From positions 2,790,001 to 2,854,000 of the forward strand of contig NZ_CP012201.1 in the NCBI RefSeq assembly GCF_001191005.1: 64,000 bases of DNA, written 5' to 3'. The DNA is from Massilia sp. NR 4-1 (lineage in GTDB: Bacteria > Pseudomonadota > Gammaproteobacteria > Burkholderiales > Burkholderiaceae_D). The notes below the pieces were generated by a model. The model did not search any database. It saw only the letters and a list, made by a program, of their open reading frames with translations, and was not told the origin of the DNA. A program made the position numbers and the translations under genes. This document shows, piece by piece, positions 27,517 to 39,183 of the stretch (its first letter is position 1; each line of letters begins with the position of its first letter).

Positions 27517-28998
27517 TCAGGCGCCGCCGTGCTGCCCCGGATCGGGCAGCGCGTGGCCCGGATACAGGCGCTGCAAGGTCTGCACCACCACCTGCGCCAC
27601 CAGCTCGCGCACCGGCGCGATATCGCCCTCCTCCTGCTCGCGCAAGGCCTTCCACAGGCCTTGCAGCGTGTCTTCGCGCAGCGCCACCGCCTGCTCCACC
27701 TCCTCCTGCCAGAAGGCCGGCGCTTCGCTCTCGACGAAGTTGCCGCGGCCCCGTCCGAAATGGGCCACGGCCAGATAGCGCAGCACATTCGAGACCAGCA
27801 GGGTACGCAGGAATTCGTCCGACAGCGCAATCGAAGACTGGCGCCGGTCGGTGCTGGCATTGAAGCCCCAGGCCACGCCGGCAAAGGTCAGTGCGCCGAT
27901 CACGCCGCCCAGCAAGGCGCCCGTCCCCAGCGTCAGCCCGCCCGCTGCCAGGTCGGCCGACAATCCCGTCGCCGCACCCGAGACGATGGCGCCCAGCAGC
28001 GCCGCCTGTGCCTTCTCGACCGGTGCGCGCACCACGAAATTTTCGCTGACGCGGGCATTGATCTTGGGCGCTTCGCTGGCATCGAGCTTGTGCAGCGCCA
28101 GCAAGCCCACCGTGGTCTGGCCGATGCCCAGGTTCAGGCGCGCCACCAGGGTATTCATGGCGCGCTCCTGGCGCTTGCGGTCCTCGCCCTTGCCGACGCC
28201 AACCAGCTTGAGCGCCGCGCCCAGCACCGAGCGCTGCTCCACCTCCACCAGTTGGCGGTCGCGCGTGGCGTCCAGCAATTGCTGCGCCAATAGCGAGAGC
28301 GACTGCGCGAAGCGCTGCACATTATTCTTTTCCCACGCGGCGAACAGGCGCTGGTAAGCCAGCTGCTTGGCGGCCGGCAGCATGGCGCGCACCGCCTCAT
28401 AGAACACGCGCTCGTGCACCCAGCAACGGGCGAAGGCATCCAGCGGCAGCACTTCGCGCACCACGGCGAACTGCTGCAGATACTGCTTCCAGCGTGCCAG
28501 TTCCGCCTGTTCCTCATGCTGCGGCCGCGGTGGTCCCATCTGATTGAGCAGCACCAGCACCGGCTTGCCCAGCCACTCCAGTATCTTCATCTCCGGCGGC
28601 AGATAACCGGCATCCTTCGGCGCCTCCGACGAATTCACCAGGTACAGCACGACGTCGGCCGCATCGCGCGCGGCGCGCAAGGCTTGCTGGCTCAACCAGA
28701 AAGGACGGTCGCGGTAGCGGTCCAGCACTTCGCGCAGGAACCAGCCGATCGGATTGCCGGATGAGGCGAGCCGCTTCAGCAGCCGCGCCGAATCGCCGAA
28801 ACCGGGCGTGTCCCACAGCAGCAGGGCATCGCCTTCTGCATTGTTCAGCAGCGTATGCGCTTCCGACAGCACCGTCACGTGGGCCGCATCGCGCACCTCG
28901 CCCACATCGCTGCCGATCAGGGTGCGCGCCAGCGTGGTCTTGCCGTTATTCGTGTGCGAGATCAGGGCCAGCTGGATCTGCATTCCGGTCTCGCTCAT
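27517..28998 (-). CDS. GTPase with DUF3482 domain
   Basis: A 493-residue protein. An Era-like G domain occupies about 1-240 with P-loop SHTNNGKTTLARTL and G3 DTPGFGDS. The G4 position reads LLNQMG rather than NKxD, so guanine specificity may be weakened. The C-terminal DUF3482 part includes a Gly/Ala-rich hydrophobic stretch (LLGAIVSGAATGLSADLAAG, then LTLGTGALLGGVIGALTFAG) that could insert into membrane. It overlaps the DUF2868 gene by an ATGA junction, and these two families occur together, so a membrane GTPase complex is inferred. Function is unknown. Confidence 0.85.
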   Translation of the reverse strand: MSETGMQIQLALISHTNNGKTTLARTLIGSDVGEVRDAAHVTVLSEAHTLLNNAEGDALLLWDTPGFGDSARLLKRLASSGNPIGWFLREVLDRYRDRPFWLSQQALRAARDAADVVLYLVNSSEAPKDAGYLPPEMKILEWLGKPVLVLLNQMGPPRPQHEEQAELARWKQYLQQFAVVREVLPLDAFARCWVHERVFYEAVRAMLPAAKQLAYQRLFAAWEKNNVQRFAQSLSLLAQQLLDATRDRQLVEVEQRSVLGAALKLVGVGKGEDRKRQERAMNTLVARLNLGIGQTTVGLLALHKLDASEAPKINARVSENFVVRAPVEKAQAALLGAIVSGAATGLSADLAAGGLTLGTGALLGGVIGALTFAGVAWGFNASTDRRQSSIALSDEFLRTLLVSNVLRYLAVAHFGRGRGNFVESEAPAFWQEEVEQAVALREDTLQGLWKALREQEEGDIAPVRELVAQVVVQTLQRLYPGHALPDPGQHGGA

Positions 28999-30461
28999 AA
29001 GGCCCCCGATAGCGGCAGGCCGGCGCCCTGCTCCAGCGCGCGCAACTCCGGCTGCAGAAGGTTGACGACGGTAGCCTCCACGCCGTGGTAGAGGCAGAAC
29101 TGGCGCCACAGCTCCACCCGCTCCGCCAGGCGCGCCGCATCGGCATTGCGCGCGGCGAAGCCCGACGCGTCGACCAGCACCGCCACGCCGCGCGGCGCCG
29201 CCGACGCAATCAGCTGGTTGAGGAAAGCGCCATGGCTTTCGCGCTCCGGCGTCGCGGCCAGGTTGAACAAGGCTGCCGTCAGGCTGATTTCCTTATTGTT
29301 CCAGTCCACACCCTTGAGCGCATCGCGCAGCTCGTCGCCATACGCGATGGCCGGCGCCAATTGCACGCGCGCCTTCTCGCCCAGAAGACCGGCAGCCACC
29401 GCCTGCAAGCCCTTGCTGCGCGCCTCGTCCACGGTGAAGCTGAAAGGCAGCACGCGCAGCACGCCAGCCGGCTGGCCGGTCGCCTCGCCCAGCTTGCGGA
29501 AATATGGCTGGTCCAGATCCAGCGGAAAACGGCGCGCCAGCCAGCGCGCCCGCAGGCCGGCCAGCACCGCCAGCGCCAGCCGCGGCGCCGCCACCAGCAG
29601 CAGCAAAGTGGCGGCGTACAGGTGCACCCATAGCGCCCCATTGGACGCGGCCTGGGTTTGCGGGAAATGCAAGGCCTGCACATCGGCCAGCGTAAAGCCA
29701 GGCAGATGGAAGACCAGGATGGCCGGCGTAAACAATATGCTCAGCAAGCCATGCACCTGCTCGGCGCTGAGGAAGGTGCTTTCCCAGCCGGCCGCATACT
29801 GCACCAGCAGGCCGCGCGCATACAAGGATGCCATGGCGCCCAGCGCAAAGGCGGCGGCGCTCAAGTGGATGGTGCACGCCAGACGCGCGCCATTCAGTCT
29901 TGCGCTCAGCTGCGTCCACTCGCTCATGAAAGCGAATAGCGCCGACGACATCGCATGCGGCAGCTTGCGCGGCAGCGCATTGCGGCCCACGCCCAGACGC
30001 TGTATCCAGGCGGCGCGCCAGCGGTGCGCGCGCCGTTTCGGCCAGCATAGCCACAACAGCATGCCGAGATAAACCGCCAGATTCCAGAAAATGATGATCA
30101 ACAGGGGCGCCGACAACAGATCGGCATGATGGGGATCGGTGATGCGGTCCAGCCCCGCCCCCAGCAAGAGCGCCAGCAGCGGCAGGGTGAAAACCAGGGT
30201 ATGCAGGCCGGGACGGCGGCGGACGAAAGCGGCGAAGGCCGGCGTACGCTGCCCCAGTTTTTTGATGATCTGCTCGGCGCGCTGCTGCAGAAAATGTTCC
30301 TGGGTGGCAGCCGCCTTTGATTCGGCTGCCTGCCATTGCGCCAGCTCGCGCGCCGCCCGGCTGGCGTAGCTGCGGTCGTCCTCACTGAGGATTTCACGCT
30401 GCTGGTCAGCCGTTTCGATGGCGCGCACCAATACCACGTCCCGTGCATGTCGCTCGTTCAT
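28995..30461 (-). CDS. DUF2868-family membrane protein
   Basis: A 488-residue protein with a polar N-terminal helical region (1-85) and at least four transmembrane segments (LHTLVFTLPLLALLLGAG; LLIIIFWNLAVYLGMLLWLC; IHLSAAAFALGAMASLYARG; LWVHLYAATLLLLVAAPRLA). The C-terminal 150 residues are soluble with a Rossmann-like pattern (GVAVLVDASGFAARNAD). It is translated together with the downstream DUF3482 GTPase. No biochemical role is known to me. Confidence 0.83.
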   Translation of the reverse strand: MNERHARDVVLVRAIETADQQREILSEDDRSYASRAARELAQWQAAESKAAATQEHFLQQRAEQIIKKLGQRTPAFAAFVRRRPGLHTLVFTLPLLALLLGAGLDRITDPHHADLLSAPLLIIIFWNLAVYLGMLLWLCWPKRRAHRWRAAWIQRLGVGRNALPRKLPHAMSSALFAFMSEWTQLSARLNGARLACTIHLSAAAFALGAMASLYARGLLVQYAAGWESTFLSAEQVHGLLSILFTPAILVFHLPGFTLADVQALHFPQTQAASNGALWVHLYAATLLLLVAAPRLALAVLAGLRARWLARRFPLDLDQPYFRKLGEATGQPAGVLRVLPFSFTVDEARSKGLQAVAAGLLGEKARVQLAPAIAYGDELRDALKGVDWNNKEISLTAALFNLAATPERESHGAFLNQLIASAAPRGVAVLVDASGFAARNADAARLAERVELWRQFCLYHGVEATVVNLLQPELRALEQGAGLPLSGAL

Positions 30462-30516
30462 GCTGCTCCTTGTTATGGAGCAAACATTATAACCCTGCGG
30501 TGTGCGCCACCTTGTC

Positions 30517-31698
30517 CTACTTCTGGATCCAGGCCGTCAGGAACTCGGTGCTGCCGCCCTCGCCCACCGCTCTTTCCACCAGCAGATAGGCTTTGCTGCC
30601 GTCGGCCTTGGCAATGCTGTAAGCCTGGAACTTCACGCTGCGCCTGAAGGTGGCGTCGGCAATCGCTTGCCCCTGCAATGCCTGGGATACTTGGTCAGCG
30701 GTGAATTTTGCAATGGATGTACCTATCGTCAAAGTTGCATTGCCGCCATCATCAAAGGCAAAGCTGCGGCCATTGTTTATCGAAACACAGTCCTCATGCC
30801 AGATACTGAACTTCTGCTTGGCCAGCCCTGCGGCCTCGCTGATTGCCACTGCCTTCGCGGAAACCAGATAATCGACCAGCCTGCTCTTCCTGGCCTTGGT
30901 GGCGCACATCAACACGGATCCGGGCAAGAACTTGTAGGAACTAAAACCATATATCGTACCCACCGGTGGCGGCAAAATCGGGGCGAAGGCTTCCGTTTCA
31001 AAGCGGCGCACGGCGGCCTTGGCGAGCGGAGTAAACAAGGTTTCGTCCGCTTCCAGTTCGACGGTAGCCAGCAGCGCACGCGACGTCTCCTGCTCCCATA
31101 GCTCGATAGTCTGGGGCGGCGCCGACGAGGCGGCGATATACGCCGCAGCCAGGGCTGCCTTCTTGGCCAGCAGATCCTTATCGCTGCCGGCGGCACTGTT
31201 CAGGATTGCCAGCGGTAGATAGCGGCGGCTGACTTCACCGCCATTCAGCTTGGCCAGCCACTTGGCTTTCTCACCGGCATCCGGCGTCCGCCCGAACAGC
31301 GTGCTGAACACCTTCTCGATAACAAGCTCATTGCTTCCGCTATAGAACTGCGTGGATATCTGCGAGTCGGCAAAACTGTTTACGACCTGAGCCGCGGTTG
31401 GATTGCTTACCAGCGCCGCTTCCAGCTCCTTGGCCGTCAGTGGCAGCCCATTTTTCAAGTGATTGCTGCTAAACGCGCGTAAACCGTAGTAATCCGCCGC
31501 GGCGCCAAAGTAGCTCAGATACAGCTGATTAACGAGCGGATAGTAATCGCTTTCAACCGCCGCTTTCGGTGGCGTTATCGGCGGCGTCGTTGGCGTGGTC
31601 GGTGGCGCCGGCAATTGCGCGGCTGGATTTGAATCCGAACCTGAACCGCCACAAGACGCAAGCAGTAATAGAGCAGGCAATATGAGATGGTTTTTCAC
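30517..31698 (-). CDS. Lipoprotein with DUF4214-like region
   Basis: A 393-residue protein. A lipobox LLASC sits after a short signal sequence (MKNHLILPALLL), followed by a Gly/Ser and Pro/Thr-rich tether (about 17-48). Residues 50-180 resemble DUF4214-type repeats seen in large secreted proteins (YYPLVNQLYLSYFGAAADYYGLRAFS, IEKVFSTLFGRTPDAGEKAKWLAKLNGG). The C-terminal half is unrecognised, with a Cys pair that may be bridged. It is divergent from the secreted protein/protease pair. Confidence 0.75.
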   Translation of the reverse strand: MKNHLILPALLLLASCGGSGSDSNPAAQLPAPPTTPTTPPITPPKAAVESDYYPLVNQLYLSYFGAAADYYGLRAFSSNHLKNGLPLTAKELEAALVSNPTAAQVVNSFADSQISTQFYSGSNELVIEKVFSTLFGRTPDAGEKAKWLAKLNGGEVSRRYLPLAILNSAAGSDKDLLAKKAALAAAYIAASSAPPQTIELWEQETSRALLATVELEADETLFTPLAKAAVRRFETEAFAPILPPPVGTIYGFSSYKFLPGSVLMCATKARKSRLVDYLVSAKAVAISEAAGLAKQKFSIWHEDCVSINNGRSFAFDDGGNATLTIGTSIAKFTADQVSQALQGQAIADATFRRSVKFQAYSIAKADGSKAYLLVERAVGEGGSTEFLTAWIQK

Positions 31699-32220
31699 GA
31701 TTAATCCTTTAATTTCACATTAATTGCCCTCAAAGTCAAAATCAGGACAAATCAATCGAAAAATATACTTTTCAGTTAGAAAATATATTCTCAGGACGAG
31801 CCAATCCACGTCAATCCAATAGGACGAAACAAGTAAATCAATATTCATTCAACGTCGCAGCCAAAATGCGTCGACACCGTCTTTCAGCTTGCGCCAATAA
31901 TAATGGCAAAGAAAATTGATTATTGTGACAGCCATCACAAAAAATATTTACTTACAATATGGGAGTATTTAAAGACTTGACAAAGAGAGGGCGAAAATCT
32001 TCGTGAGGCGAGCCAAAAATCAGCTTGCTTACGCCAAATTTCAGCATACCTTCTCTCTGAAAAGCAGCTGCACAAGGGGCATCCGCAGCAAACTGATGGG
32101 TCGCCAATTTACAACTCCAGCAATGTTTTTTAGAAACCTGGAAACCTTCTTCTTTTTAAAAGGTAGAATTGGTTGCCCTCATCCGGGCACATCAATAAAC
32201 ACTTACAACAGGAGTCATTC
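31699..32220. promoter_or_regulatory. AT-rich divergent control region
   Basis: A 522-bp gap, much more AT-rich than the chromosome around it, between the lipoprotein gene and the secreted-protein operon. It holds a perfect CRP-type dyad at 31924-31939, a TACAAT -10-like hexamer at 31953-31958 on the plus strand, a TTGACA at 31977-31982 without a well-spaced -10, and an AGGAG ribosome site at about 32210. A 73-codon open frame beginning with GTG at 32003 ends inside the next start codon; its composition does not support it as a gene. Confidence 0.55.
31924..31939. promoter_or_regulatory. Perfect CRP/Vfr-type binding site
   Basis: TGTGACAGCCATCACA is an exact TGTGA-N6-TCACA palindrome, the consensus core of the CRP/FNR superfamily cAMP-receptor group. 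It lies upstream of a TACAAT hexamer directed at the secreted protein/protease operon and could also serve the divergent lipoprotein gene. Confidence 0.6.
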
Positions 32221-32961
32221 ATGATTCAGGAAAATATCAGGATTAAAGCGTCCCGGCATTCCCTCGCATCAGCACTTGCTCTTGGAATTACGCTCAGTCT
32301 TGCAGCTCCCTATTCAATAGCCCAAAGCGGCGCCTCCTCTGCAGCAAATAACAAGGAACAACTCCAACTCGCCAGCGCCGCCGCCACGCATGATTTCAAA
32401 GCGTTCGTCGAGCATCATCTGCAAAGCAAATCGGGCACGCAGCCGACAGGTTTCCCTTTGGATGTCTCAGATATTCAGAATCTGAAAAACGCCAAAATCA
32501 GCTATGGCTTTCAGGTTTATACGATAGATCCCAAGGATATCCTCAGTGCCCGCTCGGATATGCGCAGCATGGCCAAAGCCACCGGCATCTGGCGTTTCGT
32601 CATTAATCTGGAGGACAAACCCATCGGACTCGCTACCGTCGAGCAGGTCAATGGGAAGTGGGAAACCGTGGCATATGGCGGCGCCGTCTTGGCTCAGGAA
32701 GTGGATGCATCAATTCATGCTTACGGCAATGCCGACCGCTCCAATGTGCGCTTCATCCGTATTTACCAAGCCCAATCGGATTTCCTGGAAGTCAGTTCGG
32801 CCCGGGATGCGAAAACGATGTTCGCGCCCCTGCAGTCAGCCCGCCAATCCCTGCTGCTGCGCCAGGGGGATGCCAAGTCTGAATCCACACTGGTGGACGG
32901 CAGCGAGCTGCTCGGCCCGCTGCAAGCAGCGGTCAAGAAAAATATGGATGCCAATAATTAA
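32221..32961 (+). CDS. Unknown exported protein, partner candidate of the downstream cysteine protease
   Basis: A 246-residue protein with a clear signal peptide (LASALALGITLSLAAPYSIAQS, cleavage near 34-36). The mature protein looks mixed alpha/beta with no recognised family; it has no Cys. The ATG at 32221 has an AGGAG site 7 bp upstream. The protease gene begins only 8 bp after its stop, so both are exported from one transcript. By analogy with other secreted cysteine proteases, it might act as inhibitor, chaperone or co-secreted substrate; that is inference only. Confidence 0.75.
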   Translation: MIQENIRIKASRHSLASALALGITLSLAAPYSIAQSGASSAANNKEQLQLASAAATHDFKAFVEHHLQSKSGTQPTGFPLDVSDIQNLKNAKISYGFQVYTIDPKDILSARSDMRSMAKATGIWRFVINLEDKPIGLATVEQVNGKWETVAYGGAVLAQEVDASIHAYGNADRSNVRFIRIYQAQSDFLEVSSARDAKTMFAPLQSARQSLLLRQGDAKSESTLVDGSELLGPLQAAVKKNMDANN

Positions 32962-32969
32962 GGAAAGGG

Positions 32970-33557
32970 ATGAAGATGAAAAATTCTTTGAGCCGTCTGA
33001 TCGTCGGCGCGAGCCTGGCCCTGGCCTTGCCGGCCGCCTTCGCCCAATGGAAAACCCTGAATGTGCCGCTTGTGACCCAAGAGCATAGCCAATGGTGCTG
33101 GTCGGGATCCAGCAAAGCGGTGCTGAATTTCTATGGCAAAACCCCGAGCCAGTGCCAGATCGTCAACTGGGCGTTTGGCCTGAACTATGCCTGCGGCAAC
33201 ACCAACTTCAATTGGAACAGCCAAGCCAACCAGCCCAACAGCATGTATGGCTCGAACGGCAGCGTGCAGAACATCCTCAAGAACTGGGGAGTGCAGAACA
33301 CTGCTTATAGCGTGGCCTCGTCCTGGAACTCGGTGGTGTCGGATATCAATGCCAACCGGCCCTTCGTGATCCGCTATGGCTGGACCAGCGGCGGCGGCCA
33401 CATCATGGTCGGACGCGGCTATGAGACCATCAACGGCGTGAACCACATCTACATCATGAATCCCTGGCCCGGAGAAGGCCAGACTTCACGCACTTACGCT
33501 TCGGCACTGCAGGCATCCGACCACCAGTGGACGCACACGCAGCGCATGAATCAGTAA
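32970..33557 (+). CDS. Exported papain-like cysteine protease (AvrRpt2/C70-like)
   Basis: A 195-residue protein. The signal peptide (LIVGASLALALPAAFA) is cleaved after AFA near residue 25. The mature enzyme is compact: catalytic Cys43 in SQWCWSGSS, His144 in SGGGHIMVGRGY and Asn164 in YIMNPWPGEG form a papain-type triad with the spacing seen in AvrRpt2-like proteases. Two more Cys (62, 75) could form a disulfide. No propeptide is evident, which makes the upstream gene product a candidate regulator. The start could be 32970 or 32976. Confidence 0.85.
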   Translation: MKMKNSLSRLIVGASLALALPAAFAQWKTLNVPLVTQEHSQWCWSGSSKAVLNFYGKTPSQCQIVNWAFGLNYACGNTNFNWNSQANQPNSMYGSNGSVQNILKNWGVQNTAYSVASSWNSVVSDINANRPFVIRYGWTSGGGHIMVGRGYETINGVNHIYIMNPWPGEGQTSRTYASALQASDHQWTHTQRMNQ

Positions 33558-33562
33558 ACGGC

Positions 33563-33624
33563 AAAAAACCCCGCCAAGACCGAAATCGACATCATGGCGA
33601 TTCCGTGCACTGGCGGGGTTTTTC
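33563..33624. terminator. Bidirectional terminator between the protease gene and the 5S rRNA gene
   Basis: Inverted repeat A6-CCCCGCCA at 33563-33576 and TGGCGGGG-T5 at 33611-33623 with a 34-nt loop that can pair further. It ends the rRNA operon reading leftward and the protease operon reading rightward. Confidence 0.85.
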
Positions 33625-33634
33625 TTTATAACTA

Positions 33635-33748
33635 GCCTGACGATAACCTACTTTCACACTGGTTGCAGCACTATCATCGGCGCAAAGTCGTTTCACGGTC
33701 CTGTTCGGGATGGGAAGGGGTGGGACCGACTTGCTATGGTCATCAGGC
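33635..33748 (-). rRNA. rrf: 5S ribosomal RNA
   Basis: A 114-nt gene on the minus strand. The ends GCCTGATGACC and GGTTATCGTCAGGC pair to form helix I, and the internal CCCATCCCGAACAGGACCG and GATGATAGTG segments are typical of proteobacterial 5S. Confidence 0.96.
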
Positions 33749-33840
33749 ATAACTTGTACGAGTGCCGCGTATTCTCGCGTCACTCTGAATCTGGAAGAAG
33801 TCTAGTTTTGGGTACTCATCTCGAGTAAATGATAACCGTC

Positions 33841-36735
<2,895 letters not shown>

Positions 36736-36851
36736 GCTATAGGTTAAGCATTTACTACTGTGTTTGATGAGTTTTTGTATGCGTTCCTTTCGGAACACTA
36801 CCCTAAGTGTATATCTTGCGATATACGCTTAATAAAACTTTACTTCTTCCA

Positions 36852-36865
36852 GATTGTTAAAGAAC
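36852..36865 (-). promoter_or_regulatory. boxA antitermination element in the tRNA-23S spacer
   Basis: On the minus strand the RNA reads GTTCTTTAACAATC, close to the boxA consensus TGCTCTTTAACA bound by NusB/S10. It keeps RNA polymerase Rho-resistant into 23S. Confidence 0.75.
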
Positions 36866-36936
36866 GAAACTCACTTAGTCTCTAAAAGACCAAACCTAAA
36901 CATCATGCCGCAATGGCGTGCTTACGTTTGAGCTTT

Positions 36937-37012
36937 TGGTGGAGGATGACGGGATCGAACCGACGACCCCCTGCTTGCAAAGCAGGTGCTCTCCCAGCTG
37001 AGCTAATCCCCC
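36937..37012 (-). tRNA. tRNA-Ala (TGC)
   Basis: 76 nt including an encoded CCA end. The acceptor arm GGGGGAT pairs with ATCCTCC, the anticodon loop reads TTTGCAA (anticodon TGC), and the T arm has GGTTCGATCC. It lies in the 16S-23S spacer. Confidence 0.97.
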
Positions 37013-37022
37013 GTTGACTGCT

Positions 37023-37099
37023 TGGTGGGTCTGGTTGGGCTCGAACCAACGACCCCCGCGTTATCAACACGGTGCTCTAACCAGCTGAGCTACAGACCC
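37023..37099 (-). tRNA. tRNA-Ile (GAT)
   Basis: 77 nt including an encoded CCA end. Acceptor GGGTCTG pairs with CAGACCC, the anticodon loop reads TTGATAA (anticodon GAT), and the T arm has GGTTCGAGCC. The Ile-Ala spacer pair is the standard arrangement in proteobacterial rRNA operons. Confidence 0.97.
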
Positions 37100-37122
37100 G
37101 CGCTCGTTTCTCTTTACTTCAT

Positions 37123-37148
37123 AACAGTCGATAAGTGTGAGCGTTTGG
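37123..37148 (-). other. 3' arm of the 16S rRNA processing stem
   Basis: On the plus strand it reads AACAGTCGATAAGTGTGAGC followed by GTTTG. It is the near-perfect complement of the leader segment at 38841-38865, so the precursor folds into a stem around 16S for RNase III cleavage. Confidence 0.8.
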
Positions 37149-37163
37149 CTTTGCGCCATACTC

Positions 37164-38697
<1,534 letters not shown>

Positions 38698-38840
38698 AAT
38701 CTCTGTTGTCCGGCACTGCTGCCGGGGTCACTCACTCAAAATACTGACGATCCCTTCTTGCGAAGGTCACGTTTAATATATTTGCATGAGCGTTTGAATC
38801 TATTATTTGAGCTTCAGGACCGAAGTCCCGGGCACATCAT

Positions 38841-38865
38841 CAAACGCCCACACTTATCGACTGTT
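38841..38865 (-). other. 5' arm of the 16S rRNA processing stem
   Basis: Leader segment complementary to 37123-37148; see that entry. Confidence 0.8.
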
Positions 38866-38867
38866 AA

Positions 38868-38880
38868 TTTTTAAAGAACC
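38868..38880 (-). promoter_or_regulatory. boxA antitermination element in the rRNA leader
   Basis: On the minus strand the RNA reads GGTTCTTTAAAAA, a boxA-type sequence upstream of 16S, matching the second copy in the spacer. Confidence 0.7.
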
Positions 38881-38927
38881 GCTGCATCAAGACAAAGCGT
38901 TGTGTTTGTCAGCAGCAGAGAAGCGAG

Positions 38928-38956
38928 ATTATCTAGTGTTTCGTGCGATTCGTCAA
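38928..38956 (-). promoter_or_regulatory. rRNA operon promoter
   Basis: On the minus strand TTGACG (-35) is separated from GATAAT (-10) by exactly 17 bp, near sigma-70 consensus. An A/G-rich tract lies upstream of the -35, and transcription would begin near 38920, giving a leader of about 220 nt. Confidence 0.8.
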
Positions 38957-39183
38957 GCTTCTTTCTTTCCCTACCGTTTCGCGATTTGCATCTGCGTTGC
39001 GGCGGGGACAGAACTATAGCAAAGCAGCATGGCACGCGCAAGGGCTTTTTCGCCACACCCAGCTATCCCTGCATTCTTCCTTCCAAGACCACTTTTGTGC
39101 AGACTGTCGCACACCGCTGGCCCGGATAGACAGGTTTGCGTAAGGTTATCTACACTTGCCGCTTACTCAAGAAGAAAGAAAGC

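Larger units (their letters stand above)
38698..39183. promoter_or_regulatory. rRNA leader, promoter and upstream region, shared with the LytS-type kinase
   Basis: A 486-bp gap between the 16S gene and the divergent LytS-type kinase. From the right of 16S it holds the rRNA leader with boxA, the promoter at 38928-38956, an A/G-rich run just upstream that may act as an UP element, and about 200 bp before the kinase in which I see no further feature except an AAGAAAGAAAG ribosome-site-like stretch before the ATG at 39184. Confidence 0.7.

Noticed and set aside
31977..32005. TTGACA at 31977 as a -35 box
   Set aside because: No -10-like hexamer lies 16-18 bp downstream; the TACAAT near the CRP-type site is the better candidate.
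32003..32224. A 73-codon GTG-started frame whose stop overlaps the exported-protein start
   Set aside because: The overlap suggests coupling, but there is no ribosome site and the composition fits untranslated AT-rich leader DNA.
36937..37099. The tRNA pair as a possible integration site
   Set aside because: Both tRNAs are intact within the rRNA spacer, with no integrase gene or duplicated tRNA end nearby.
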